The translations under genes and the position numbers were made by a program. Below the pieces are notes generated by a model. It was given only the letters and a program-made list of their open reading frames with translations, ran no database searches and was not told where the DNA came from. From Rhodococcus sp. ARC_M5 (GTDB lineage: Bacteria > Actinomycetota > Actinomycetes > Mycobacteriales > Mycobacteriaceae), in the NCBI RefSeq assembly GCF_022810405.1, contig NZ_JALGQE010000001.1:620001-684000 (forward strand): a DNA stretch of 64,000 nt, written 5' to 3'. Shown in pieces: positions 17,455-24,634 of this stretch. Every line of letters begins with the position of its first letter. Positions within the stretch are counted from its first letter, which is position 1.

Positions 17455-18224
17455 TGTGCTGCCGTCGTTTCCAGTCGTAGACGATGCCACCGAAGGGTCC
17501 TTCTCTCCACTAGAGCGAACAATAGGTTGAGTCCATAGCCCAGCAGGCCGAGCATGATGAGTCCTGCCCACATGTCCGTCATCGCATATGTGCGCTGCGA
17601 TTGCAGGACGAAGTAGCCGATGCCTTCGGACGACGCGAACAGCTCGCTGCCCACCATTGCCACGACGGCAACGGCAACGCTGGTTCGCATTCCCGCGATG
17701 ATCTGCGGTGTGGCGGAACGAAGGAACACGCGCACGCTCGAATCCCAGACGCCGACGCGATAACTCCGTGTGACGTCGCGTACCAGAGGGTCGACGGCGC
17801 GCACCCCGTCGACGGTGTTGAGCAACGTAGGCCACATACAGGCGAAGGCGATGATGGCCACCTTCTGCACGACGTCCGTGCCGAGCAGCACGATCGTCAG
17901 CGGTATGAGGGCGATAACCGGTGTGGCCCGGATGAATTCGAGTGTCGGAGACAGCGCACGATGTGTCTGCGGCATCGAGCCCAAGGCAAGTCCGAACAGA
18001 ATCCCGATCGTGACGCCCAGGACGAACCCGAGCCCGAAGTTTCGGAGGCTGGGCACCACGTGCACGACGAAGGCATCGGAGAACCACAGGTCAGCGAAAC
18101 GCGTCATGATCTCGTCGAGCGACGGGAAGTAGAACGACGAACTGTTGCTCGACGCGAACCACCACACCCCGACGAGAAGAATCGGCAGCCAGGCCTCGAC
18201 GGCGAGGGAACGAATGCGGGTCAC
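17451..18224 (-). CDS. ABC importer permease (SsuC type), second
   Basis: 257 residues from the GTG at 18224, which overlaps the preceding stop as GTGA and has AGAGGAT seven bases upstream; a GTG 11 codons earlier is less likely. Six predicted helices and the EAA-like loop DPLVRDVTRSYRVGVWDSS that docks the ATPase. The segment IRATPVIALIPLTIVLLG is typical of the sulfonate/nitrate permease family. Confidence 0.9.
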   Translation of the reverse strand: MTRIRSLAVEAWLPILLVGVWWFASSNSSSFYFPSLDEIMTRFADLWFSDAFVVHVVPSLRNFGLGFVLGVTIGILFGLALGSMPQTHRALSPTLEFIRATPVIALIPLTIVLLGTDVVQKVAIIAFACMWPTLLNTVDGVRAVDPLVRDVTRSYRVGVWDSSVRVFLRSATPQIIAGMRTSVAVAVVAMVGSELFASSEGIGYFVLQSQRTYAMTDMWAGLIMLGLLGYGLNLLFALVERRTLRWHRLRLETTAAQ

Positions 18225-19033
18225 GACGGGATCCTCTGCGACGGGTGCCAGCGGCACAGCCTGCGTTCGACCGCCGCGAACAGATACAGCACGGCGACAC
18301 CCATCAGGGCGGTCACCAGAGTCAACGCGAACACATCGACCATCTGCGCGTTCATCTGAGCCTGCGCAAGCGTCTTGCCGATACCGGGTACCGAGGCCAG
18401 TAGCTCGATGCCGATCGCCAGGAGCATCGCCATGACCGCGGCGATACGAAAGCCGGTGGCCACGAACGGAGTAGCGGACGGCACGATCACGAAGCGGATG
18501 ACCTGGAACTTGGTCAGGCGATAGGACCGAGCCGCTTCGAGCGCGGCACCGTCGACGTCACGGACCCCGTACATCGTCTGGAGCAGGATCGGCCAGACGC
18601 AGGCAGCCACCACCACCGTCAGTTCCGTCTGACGGGTGGTTCCGTAGATGAGCGCGACGAGGGGAATGATTCCCAACGTCGGAATGGACCGAAGAAATTC
18701 GATGATGAATCGGCAACTGCGGTAGGCGAAGTCGCTCGTGCCGAGCAGAATTCCCACCGGTACGGCGATGATCGTCGAGTACAGCAGGCCCAGTGCCCAC
18801 CCGGTCATGGTCGACGCGATATCGGTCCAGAACGACGACGTCGTCGCCATCTCGAGTACTCGGCCGACCACCGGAACGGGCCCGGGGATCGTGTCGGCGG
18901 CGAACAGGCCCGACGACGACAGGGCGGTCCAGCCGAGTATCAGCACGATGGGTGCGATTGCCTTCGTCGCTGCGGCGGGCATCGCCGTTCGCACGCGGAA
19001 CGTCGGCACGGTGCGCAGCGCCGCGACGGTCAT
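18221..19033 (-). CDS. ABC importer permease (SsuC type), first
   Basis: 270 residues, start ATG 19033 overlapping the binding-protein stop by four bases. Six-helix permease with FLRSIPTLGIIPLVALIYG and the coupling loop DGAALEAARSYRLTKFQ. It differs clearly from its neighbour, so the transporter uses a heterodimer of two related permeases; most sulfonate-type importers use one permease as a homodimer. Confidence 0.9.
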   Translation of the reverse strand: MTVAALRTVPTFRVRTAMPAAATKAIAPIVLILGWTALSSSGLFAADTIPGPVPVVGRVLEMATTSSFWTDIASTMTGWALGLLYSTIIAVPVGILLGTSDFAYRSCRFIIEFLRSIPTLGIIPLVALIYGTTRQTELTVVVAACVWPILLQTMYGVRDVDGAALEAARSYRLTKFQVIRFVIVPSATPFVATGFRIAAVMAMLLAIGIELLASVPGIGKTLAQAQMNAQMVDVFALTLVTALMGVAVLYLFAAVERRLCRWHPSQRIPS

Positions 19034-20019
19034 CGGGTGAGCCCACTGACGTCGGCCGAGGAATCGAGAGCGCCGTTCTCGCGGAGAATGGTGGCAATCT
19101 CGTCGATTCCCGTTGCGTCGACGCGGCTTTCGAGTGCCGGGTACCCGGTGTCACCGACGGTGTCGGCAGGGGTGCCGAAATGTTGGACCATGGCGGCGCG
19201 CATGTCGTCGGGGTGCGAGTCCGCGTACTCCACTGCCTCGTCGAGCGCTGTCCGAAACTTGTCGACCACCTCGGGGTTGGTCTCGACATAGTCGCGGGTC
19301 CCGGTGACCACGACTCGTGGCGCGGGGCCGAAGACCTGCTCGATGGGGTCGCCAAGGGGTGCCTCGAATTGTCCCGTCTTCAACAGGAGACTGGCGAAGG
19401 GATCACCGATCAGAGCGGCGTCGATTCGATCCGCGGTGATCGATTCGCCCATGGCGGAGAACGGAACCTCGATGATCGACACCCCGCTGCCGTCACCGCC
19501 TGCTTGGTCGACGACGCCTCGGACCCCGTACTCGGATGCCGATGCCAGTAGGTTCACCCCTACCGTCTTGCCTTCCAGATCGGCAGCGGTGCGAATAGGA
19601 CTCCCGGCCTCGACGAGCAGGGTGGAGCCGGTGCGTCCGTCCGGGCCGGCCTGGAACGTGGAGACGCCGCCGACCACGGCGAGGGGGATTCCCTTGCCCG
19701 CCGCCATCACGACGCCGGGTCCGGTGTTGGGGTTCATGTCGACCTGACCGCTGAGGAGACCACCGACCAGGTCCGCCGGCGTGATGTCGACGAGTTCGAT
19801 GTTCAGTCCGTTGCGTTCGAAGATCCCCTGGTCGACACCCAGCAACACTGCTGCGTAGTCCGACAGTTGAACGTTGCCGAGACGGACGGTAGTCAGTCCG
19901 TTCTCCGACGCCGCCGGGGCGCTCTGCGTTCCGCCGCATGCGGTCGCGGTCAGCGCCAGCAGAATTCCCGCCGTCGCAGCAATCGATCGCGTTCGGACAT
20001 GTCGGCGCTGTGGAATCAT
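19030..20019 (-). CDS. ABC importer substrate-binding lipoprotein (SsuA/NMT1-like)
   Basis: 329 residues, ATG 20019 with GAAGGTGATCG upstream. Signal peptide with an Arg-rich N-terminus and lipobox LTATAC near residue 28. The mature part reads VRLGNVQLSDYAAVLLGVDQ, then NGLNIELVDI and GLLSGQVDMNPNTG, the pattern of periplasmic proteins for nitrate, sulfonates, taurine and pyrimidine precursors. Ligand not readable. First gene of the operon running to the alpha-hydroxy-acid oxidase. Confidence 0.9.
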   Translation of the reverse strand: MIPQRRHVRTRSIAATAGILLALTATACGGTQSAPAASENGLTTVRLGNVQLSDYAAVLLGVDQGIFERNGLNIELVDITPADLVGGLLSGQVDMNPNTGPGVVMAAGKGIPLAVVGGVSTFQAGPDGRTGSTLLVEAGSPIRTAADLEGKTVGVNLLASASEYGVRGVVDQAGGDGSGVSIIEVPFSAMGESITADRIDAALIGDPFASLLLKTGQFEAPLGDPIEQVFGPAPRVVVTGTRDYVETNPEVVDKFRTALDEAVEYADSHPDDMRAAMVQHFGTPADTVGDTGYPALESRVDATGIDEIATILRENGALDSSADVSGLTR

Positions 20020-20118
20020 CTTCGATCACCTTCGGTTGGTCGGACCAGCACTGCCTGCTGCAGCGTCGAAAACTGACGATAGTGACGGAGACCACACCGC
20101 GATACAGAGGAACCATCC

Positions 20119-20147
20119 ATATTTCTACGTGCGCAGTGGGTGTCCAA
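20119..20147 (-). promoter_or_regulatory. Predicted sigma-A-type promoter of the ABC/oxidase operon
   Basis: On the minus strand TTGGAC (20147-20142) and AAATAT (20124-20119) are separated by 17 bases. This gives a start near 20112 and a leader of about 90 bases before the binding-protein ATG. It lies in the 168-base divergent gap with the hydrolase gene, which itself has CATACT at 20173-20178 as a possible -10. Confidence 0.35.
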
Positions 20148-20187
20148 TCCATGCCCTCCGGAGCCGGCTTCCCATACTGTCGGCATC

Positions 20188-21024
20188 ATGACCATCGATC
20201 GAGTAGCGGTATCCGGCGGCGACATCGTCGTCGAAACACACACCGGCAGCAGTGAGCCCGTCCTCGTGGTGCACGGAGTGTCCAGCCAACGCATGTTGTG
20301 GGGTTGGCTGCGGGCGGAGTCGCCGCACCTGACACTCCTCGCCCCGGAGCTGCGCGGTAGAGGTGACAGCGTGGGCGTCGCGGGAGCGTCCTCGTTGGGT
20401 CGACACGCGGACGACCTGGCCACTGTCTTGGATGCCCTCGGTCTCGACTCCGTGCACGTGTGCGGAATGTCCATGGGCGGGTTCGTGGCAGTCGAGTTCG
20501 CAGCCCGGTATCCATCTCGAGTGAAGAGTCTCGTTCTCGTCGACGGGGGCGTGCCGGTGGCACCGCCGGCCGGCCTGACCCGGGAGTCGGTCGGGGCCGT
20601 GTTCGCAGAGAGGATCGCTCGAACTCAGCAGCACTTCGAGACCGTCGACGAATACGTCGACTTCTTGGTGTCGACGTCGCTGCCACTACTCGACCCAGCC
20701 GATCCGCTCCTCCGGGCGTACGCCGAACACGATCTGGTCGACGGCTCGGTGCGGCTGTCGACCGATGCGGTCGTCTCCGACGCCGAGGATGTGTTCTTCG
20801 GCGAGTCGCGGTTCCGAGAACTGACGATGCCGATTCGATTCCTGCACGCGCAGTGGAGCGTTGGGGAGAACTCGGCACCGATGTACTCGTCCGAGGACAT
20901 CGATGCGCTCGACCTGACGTCCATCACCCCGATGATGGGACTCGATCATGCCGGCACGATCATGACGTCGTCCGGTGCCGCTGCGGTGGGAGCAACAATC
21001 GACGAGGCGCTGCGGGGCGAGTGA
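20188..21024 (+). CDS. Alpha/beta hydrolase
   Basis: 278 residues from ATG 20188; no good ribosome site, and a CATACT box ten bases upstream suggests a leaderless or very short leader. Alpha/beta hydrolase fold: PVLVVHGVSSQRM oxyanion region, nucleophile elbow VCGMSMGGFVAVEFA (Ser near 92), and C-terminal His in LDHAGTIM. Substrate unknown. Divergent from the ABC operon and closed by a strong hairpin (21072-21101). Confidence 0.85.
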   Translation: MTIDRVAVSGGDIVVETHTGSSEPVLVVHGVSSQRMLWGWLRAESPHLTLLAPELRGRGDSVGVAGASSLGRHADDLATVLDALGLDSVHVCGMSMGGFVAVEFAARYPSRVKSLVLVDGGVPVAPPAGLTRESVGAVFAERIARTQQHFETVDEYVDFLVSTSLPLLDPADPLLRAYAEHDLVDGSVRLSTDAVVSDAEDVFFGESRFRELTMPIRFLHAQWSVGENSAPMYSSEDIDALDLTSITPMMGLDHAGTIMTSSGAAAVGATIDEALRGE

Positions 21025-21071
21025 TCCAGCCCTGTCGCAGTCGCAAAGCGATACACGACCACCTCGCCGAC

Positions 21072-21101
21072 GTGCTCGAGGCGATCGCGCCCCTCGAGCA
21101 C
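21072..21101 (+). terminator. Strong hairpin, probable terminator of the hydrolase gene
   Basis: Perfect 10-base stem GTGCTCGAGG / CCTCGAGCAC with a 10-base loop, 47 bases after the hydrolase stop and followed by TGATTTCCT, a weak T-rich run typical of actinobacterial terminators. Confidence 0.6.
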
Positions 21102-21254
21102 TGATTTCCTACCCCGTGGAGGCCTGAATGTTCGAAACGGAGTGCAGGATTGCGCTTTAGTAGCCACTTCGTCGTGTGCGCCTCGGGTGGATTCCGGACA
21201 CAATCGAGGTGCTATCGGCCGAAACCGATGTACCGCGATCAAAGGAGCTCGACA

Positions 21255-22616
21255 GTGCCCACCCTCGAACGCGACGTCGCTATCGTCGGGGCCGGCCCTT
21301 CCGGCCTGGCCGCAGCAACCGAACTACGCAAGGCGGGGCTGACCGTCGCGGTTCTCGAGGCACGCGACCGCGTCGGTGGGCGCACGTGGACGAACACCAT
21401 CGACGGCGCGAGCCTCGAAATCGGCGGTCAGTGGGTCTCGCCCGATCAGGAGTCACTGATCGCGTTGATAGACGAACTCGGCCTCGAAACGTTCGACCGG
21501 TACCGCGAGGGCCAGTCCGTCTACATCTCCGCCGCGGGCGAGCGGACCCGCTACTCGGGTGACTCGTTCCCCGTCGACGAGACCACGGACAAGGAGATGG
21601 ACCGACTCGTCGCGCTGCTCGACGACTTGGCCGCCCAGGTCGGCCCCGAAGAGCCGTGGGCGCACCCGCTAGCGCGTGAACTGGACACGATCTCGTTCGA
21701 GCAGTGGCTGATTCGTGAGTCCGACGATCCCGAAGCACGAGGCAACATCGGCATGTTCATCGCCGGTGGCATGTTGACCAAACCTGCGCACGCGTTCTCG
21801 GCTCTGCAAGCAGTGCTGATGGCCGCATCGGCAGGTTCGTTCTCCCACCTGGTGGACGAGAACTTCATCCTCGACAAGCGCGTCGTCGGTGGCATGCAGC
21901 AGGTGTCGATCCGTATGGCGGCCGCCCTCGGAGAAGACATCTTCCTCGACGCGCCGGTGCGTACGGTGCGGTGGAACCCCGACGGCGCAACGGTATTCGC
22001 CGACGGCGACATCGAGGTACAGGCCAAACGCGTCGTTCTCGCCGTTCCGCCGAACCTGTACTCGCGCATCTCCTACGACCCGCCGCTTCCGCGTCGCCAG
22101 CATCAGATGCACCAGCATCAGTCGCTGGGACTGGTGATCAAGGTTCACGCCGTCTACGACACCCCGTTCTGGCGCGAGGACGGGCTGTCGGGAACCGGCT
22201 TCGGTGCCTCCGAGATCGTGCAGGAGGTGTACGACAACACCAATCATCAGGACAGCCGCGGAACACTGGTCGGCTTCGTGTCCGACGCCAAGGCCGACGC
22301 GATGTTCGAACTCGACGAGCAGGATCGCCGCACGAAAATTCTCGAATCCATCGCGCACTACCTGGGGCCCAAGGCGACCGAGCCGGTCGTCTACTACGAG
22401 TCGGACTGGGGTTCGGAAGAATGGACCCGCGGGGCGTACGCGGCCAGCTTCGACCTCGGCGGACTGCACCGGTACGGCAAGGACAGCCGCACTCCTGTCG
22501 GCCCGATTCACTTCTCCTGCTCCGATATTGCCGCGGAGGGCTACCAACACGTCGACGGCGCAGTTCGTATGGGCCATCGCACCGCGGCGGACATCGTGTC
22601 GAGAATCGGCGGATAG
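21255..22616 (+). CDS. Flavin-containing amine oxidase (putrescine/monoamine oxidase-like)
   Basis: 453 residues from GTG 21255, chosen for AAAGGAG eight bases upstream; earlier in-frame starts lack a site. FAD dinucleotide fold DVAIVGAGPSGLAAATELR at the N-terminus, then ARDRVGGRTWTN and GGQWVSPDQ, and a C-terminal FAD contact near EGYQHVDGAVRMGHRTA. This matches the MAO/putrescine oxidase family, which oxidises primary amines to aldehydes with release of ammonia and H2O2. The gene precedes agmatine deiminase by 137 bases, so a polyamine (putrescine, N-carbamoylputrescine-derived) substrate is likely but not proven. Cytosolic, no signal. Confidence 0.88.
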   Translation: MPTLERDVAIVGAGPSGLAAATELRKAGLTVAVLEARDRVGGRTWTNTIDGASLEIGGQWVSPDQESLIALIDELGLETFDRYREGQSVYISAAGERTRYSGDSFPVDETTDKEMDRLVALLDDLAAQVGPEEPWAHPLARELDTISFEQWLIRESDDPEARGNIGMFIAGGMLTKPAHAFSALQAVLMAASAGSFSHLVDENFILDKRVVGGMQQVSIRMAAALGEDIFLDAPVRTVRWNPDGATVFADGDIEVQAKRVVLAVPPNLYSRISYDPPLPRRQHQMHQHQSLGLVIKVHAVYDTPFWREDGLSGTGFGASEIVQEVYDNTNHQDSRGTLVGFVSDAKADAMFELDEQDRRTKILESIAHYLGPKATEPVVYYESDWGSEEWTRGAYAASFDLGGLHRYGKDSRTPVGPIHFSCSDIAAEGYQHVDGAVRMGHRTAADIVSRIGG

Positions 22617-22691
22617 CGCCGAACACCAGGTCGCTCGCCTCCCGACAGAGACTGCAACGAGCACACCCTCCACCTACAACCGAGGACACAC

Positions 22692-22754
22692 ATGCGCATT
22701 GTCACAGAACACAATTCGCCCGCCTCTGCGGCCACGACGTTCGGGAGGCAGTGA
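22692..22754 (+). CDS. Possible 20-codon leader peptide before agmatine deiminase
   Basis: ATG at 22692 after CGAGGACACAC (GAGGA at suitable distance), 20 codons beginning MRIVTEHNSP, stop TGA whose last base is the first base of the agmatine deiminase ATG (TGATG). Position and overlap suggest translational coupling. The ribosome site for the deiminase (GGGAGG) lies within its last codons. Could be chance. Confidence 0.35.
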   Translation: MRIVTEHNSPASAATTFGRQ

Positions 22755-23794
22755 TGCAGTGGACGATGCCGGCGGAAGGTATCCGACACGAACGGACCTG
22801 GATGGCCTATCCGCGCGAGGGGTATTCGCTCGGTGAGACGCCCGAGGAGCAGCACGAGGCTCGCACCACGTGGGCCGAGGTCGCGCAGGCGGTCGCACGA
22901 TTCGAACCGGTCACCGTCGTCGTCGACCCCGCCGAAAGTGCGGTCGCACGCACATACCTCTCGTCCGAGACCGCATACCCGATCGACATCCTCGAGGCTC
23001 CGTTGAACGACGCCTGGATGCGCGACATCGGGCCCACGTTCGTGCTGTCCGAGGACGGTCGTCTCGGCGGCGTCGACTGGGTGTTCAACGGCTGGGGTGC
23101 GCAGGATTGGGCGCGTTGGGACAAGGACTCGAAGATCGGCGCGCTCGTCGTCGAGAAGTCCGGTGCCGAGATGATCGATTCACCGATCGTCAACGAGGGC
23201 GGCGGTATTCAGGTGGACGGGCTGGGAACAGTTCTCGTCACCGAGACGGTACAACTCGATCCCGGTCGCAATCCCACGCTGTCCAAGGTCGATATCGAGG
23301 CCGAACTGGCCCGCACGATCGGTGCCACCACGGTGATCTGGCTTCCCCGAGGCCTCACCCGTGACGCGGAGGAGTTCGGAACCCGAGGCCACGTCGACAT
23401 CGTCGCTGCCATTCCCTCGCCCGGCGTCGTTCTGGTGCACGACCAACGCAACCCCGAACACCCCGATCACGAGGTCAGCAAGACCGTGTTCGAGATCTTC
23501 GAGAACAGCACCGACGCACGCGGCGAGAGGTGGACCATCGTCAAAGTTCCCGCACCGGAGATTCTCCGCGACGCGGAGGGCTTCGTCGACTACAGCTACA
23601 TCAATCACTACGTCGTCAACGACGGTGTGATCGCCTGTAGCTACGGCGATCCCGCGGACGACGAGGCTGCTGCAATTCTCTCTGCGGCGTACCCGGGTCG
23701 CAGCGTCGTCACCGTCGACGCTCGGCCGCTCTTCGCCCGCGGGGGCGGAATTCACTGCATCACACAGAATCAGCCAGAGGCTCAGACGGACTGA
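22754..23794 (+). CDS. aguA: Agmatine deiminase (peptidyl-arginine deiminase family)
   Basis: 346 residues, ATG 22754 with GGGAGG seven bases upstream. Converts agmatine to N-carbamoylputrescine and ammonia. Family residues visible: MPAEGIRHERTWMAYP at the N-terminus, DAWMRDIGPTFV (substrate Asp), NEGGGIQVDG, the His in RGHVDIVA and catalytic Cys in GGGIHCITQNQP near residue 335. No N-carbamoylputrescine amidase (aguB) of the carbon-nitrogen hydrolase type is adjacent; the amidase-signature enzyme at 24635 might serve a related step. With the upstream amine oxidase it forms a polyamine catabolic unit. Confidence 0.93.
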   Translation: MQWTMPAEGIRHERTWMAYPREGYSLGETPEEQHEARTTWAEVAQAVARFEPVTVVVDPAESAVARTYLSSETAYPIDILEAPLNDAWMRDIGPTFVLSEDGRLGGVDWVFNGWGAQDWARWDKDSKIGALVVEKSGAEMIDSPIVNEGGGIQVDGLGTVLVTETVQLDPGRNPTLSKVDIEAELARTIGATTVIWLPRGLTRDAEEFGTRGHVDIVAAIPSPGVVLVHDQRNPEHPDHEVSKTVFEIFENSTDARGERWTIVKVPAPEILRDAEGFVDYSYINHYVVNDGVIACSYGDPADDEAAAILSAAYPGRSVVTVDARPLFARGGGIHCITQNQPEAQTD

Positions 23795-23913
23795 GCGGAC
23801 GCGGGAGCGGGTATCGAATACTGCTCCCGCAACTCGTTCTTGCGAATCTTGCCCGTCGGATTGCGCGGGATCTCGTCGACGTCGCCGGGAAGGGCTACGG
23901 CGATCTCACCGCC
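23782..23913 (-). pseudogene. C-terminal remnant of an acyl-CoA synthetase
   Basis: The last 43 codons of this leftward frame read like the end of a FadD-type ligase: EIAVALPGDVDEIPRNPTGK followed by IRKNELREQY. The lysine motif PTGK is that of the adenylation-domain C-terminus. The rest of the gene is absent: upstream bases belong to the TetR gene, whose stop overlaps it, and its 3' end overlaps aguA by 13 bases. A deletion that joined a regulator to the tail of a ligase gene is the simplest reading. Confidence 0.7.
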
Positions 23914-24529
23914 GCGGGCGTGCCGAGGCGACCAGCATCGCCAGACCCATCTCGAAGGCGCGGGTGGCAATGGGATCGTCGGCATCCTCGTCCTGCACCG
24001 TCTGGTAGGCCGCGGCCAATCGCGGGAAAGCCTCCTCCTGGCCCGCCGGATCGAACACGACACTCGGGCCGGACATGTCGAGCACACTGCCGAGGATGAA
24101 CGATTCGAACGCGGTCAGCAAAGGCAATACGTCCCTGCTGGCCCAGCCGACGGCCTCGGCAGCAACAGAGAAATCCTCGTACTCCGCCAACAACACCGGT
24201 GTCGATGCGCGCGTGGCCATGAGGAGGGGAACGGCGCGGTGATGCTCCGCGAAGGCCAATCGGTAGGACCTCGCCCATACGACAAGGCCGTCTTCCCAGG
24301 GCAATTCGCGTAGAGGTGCCGAGTCGATCCGGGCCGAGACCAGAGCTCGGACGTCTTCGATCATCGCCGCGCGGTCGGCGACGTGGTTGTAGAGGGAGGT
24401 AGGGTTCACGCCCAATTTCAGCGCCACGCCCCGCATGCTCGCGCCCTCGGCTCCGTCCCGATCGACCAGCGCCAATGCTGTGCGGGCAATCAGGTCACGG
24501 CTGAGAATGGCGCGAGGTGGTCGTGCCAT
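23906..24529 (-). CDS. TetR-family regulator (TetR_C_1/TetR class-like)
   Basis: 207 residues; ATG 24529 preceded by AAGGAGGAG. N-terminal helix-turn-helix: ILSRDLIARTALALVDRDG, then MRGVALKLGVNPTSLYNHVADRAAM (NPTSLYNHV recognition helix). The C-terminal domain resembles the Tn10 TetR ligand-binding class. The stop may not be native, because the coding sequence ends in a junction with a ligase remnant (ASARPRR at the end); truncation or extension is possible. Divergent from the amidase gene, its probable target. Confidence 0.85.
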   Translation of the reverse strand: MARPPRAILSRDLIARTALALVDRDGAEGASMRGVALKLGVNPTSLYNHVADRAAMIEDVRALVSARIDSAPLRELPWEDGLVVWARSYRLAFAEHHRAVPLLMATRASTPVLLAEYEDFSVAAEAVGWASRDVLPLLTAFESFILGSVLDMSGPSVVFDPAGQEEAFPRLAAAYQTVQDEDADDPIATRAFEMGLAMLVASARPRR

Positions 24530-24634
24530 GGTCGTCTCCTCCTTGACGGTCGTCGAGTACGGACAGCCTTGCATGTCGAGGATTTTTTCGATTCACCCGT
24601 TCCCAAAACCGACAGTGTGTGTTTTAGTTTTGTC

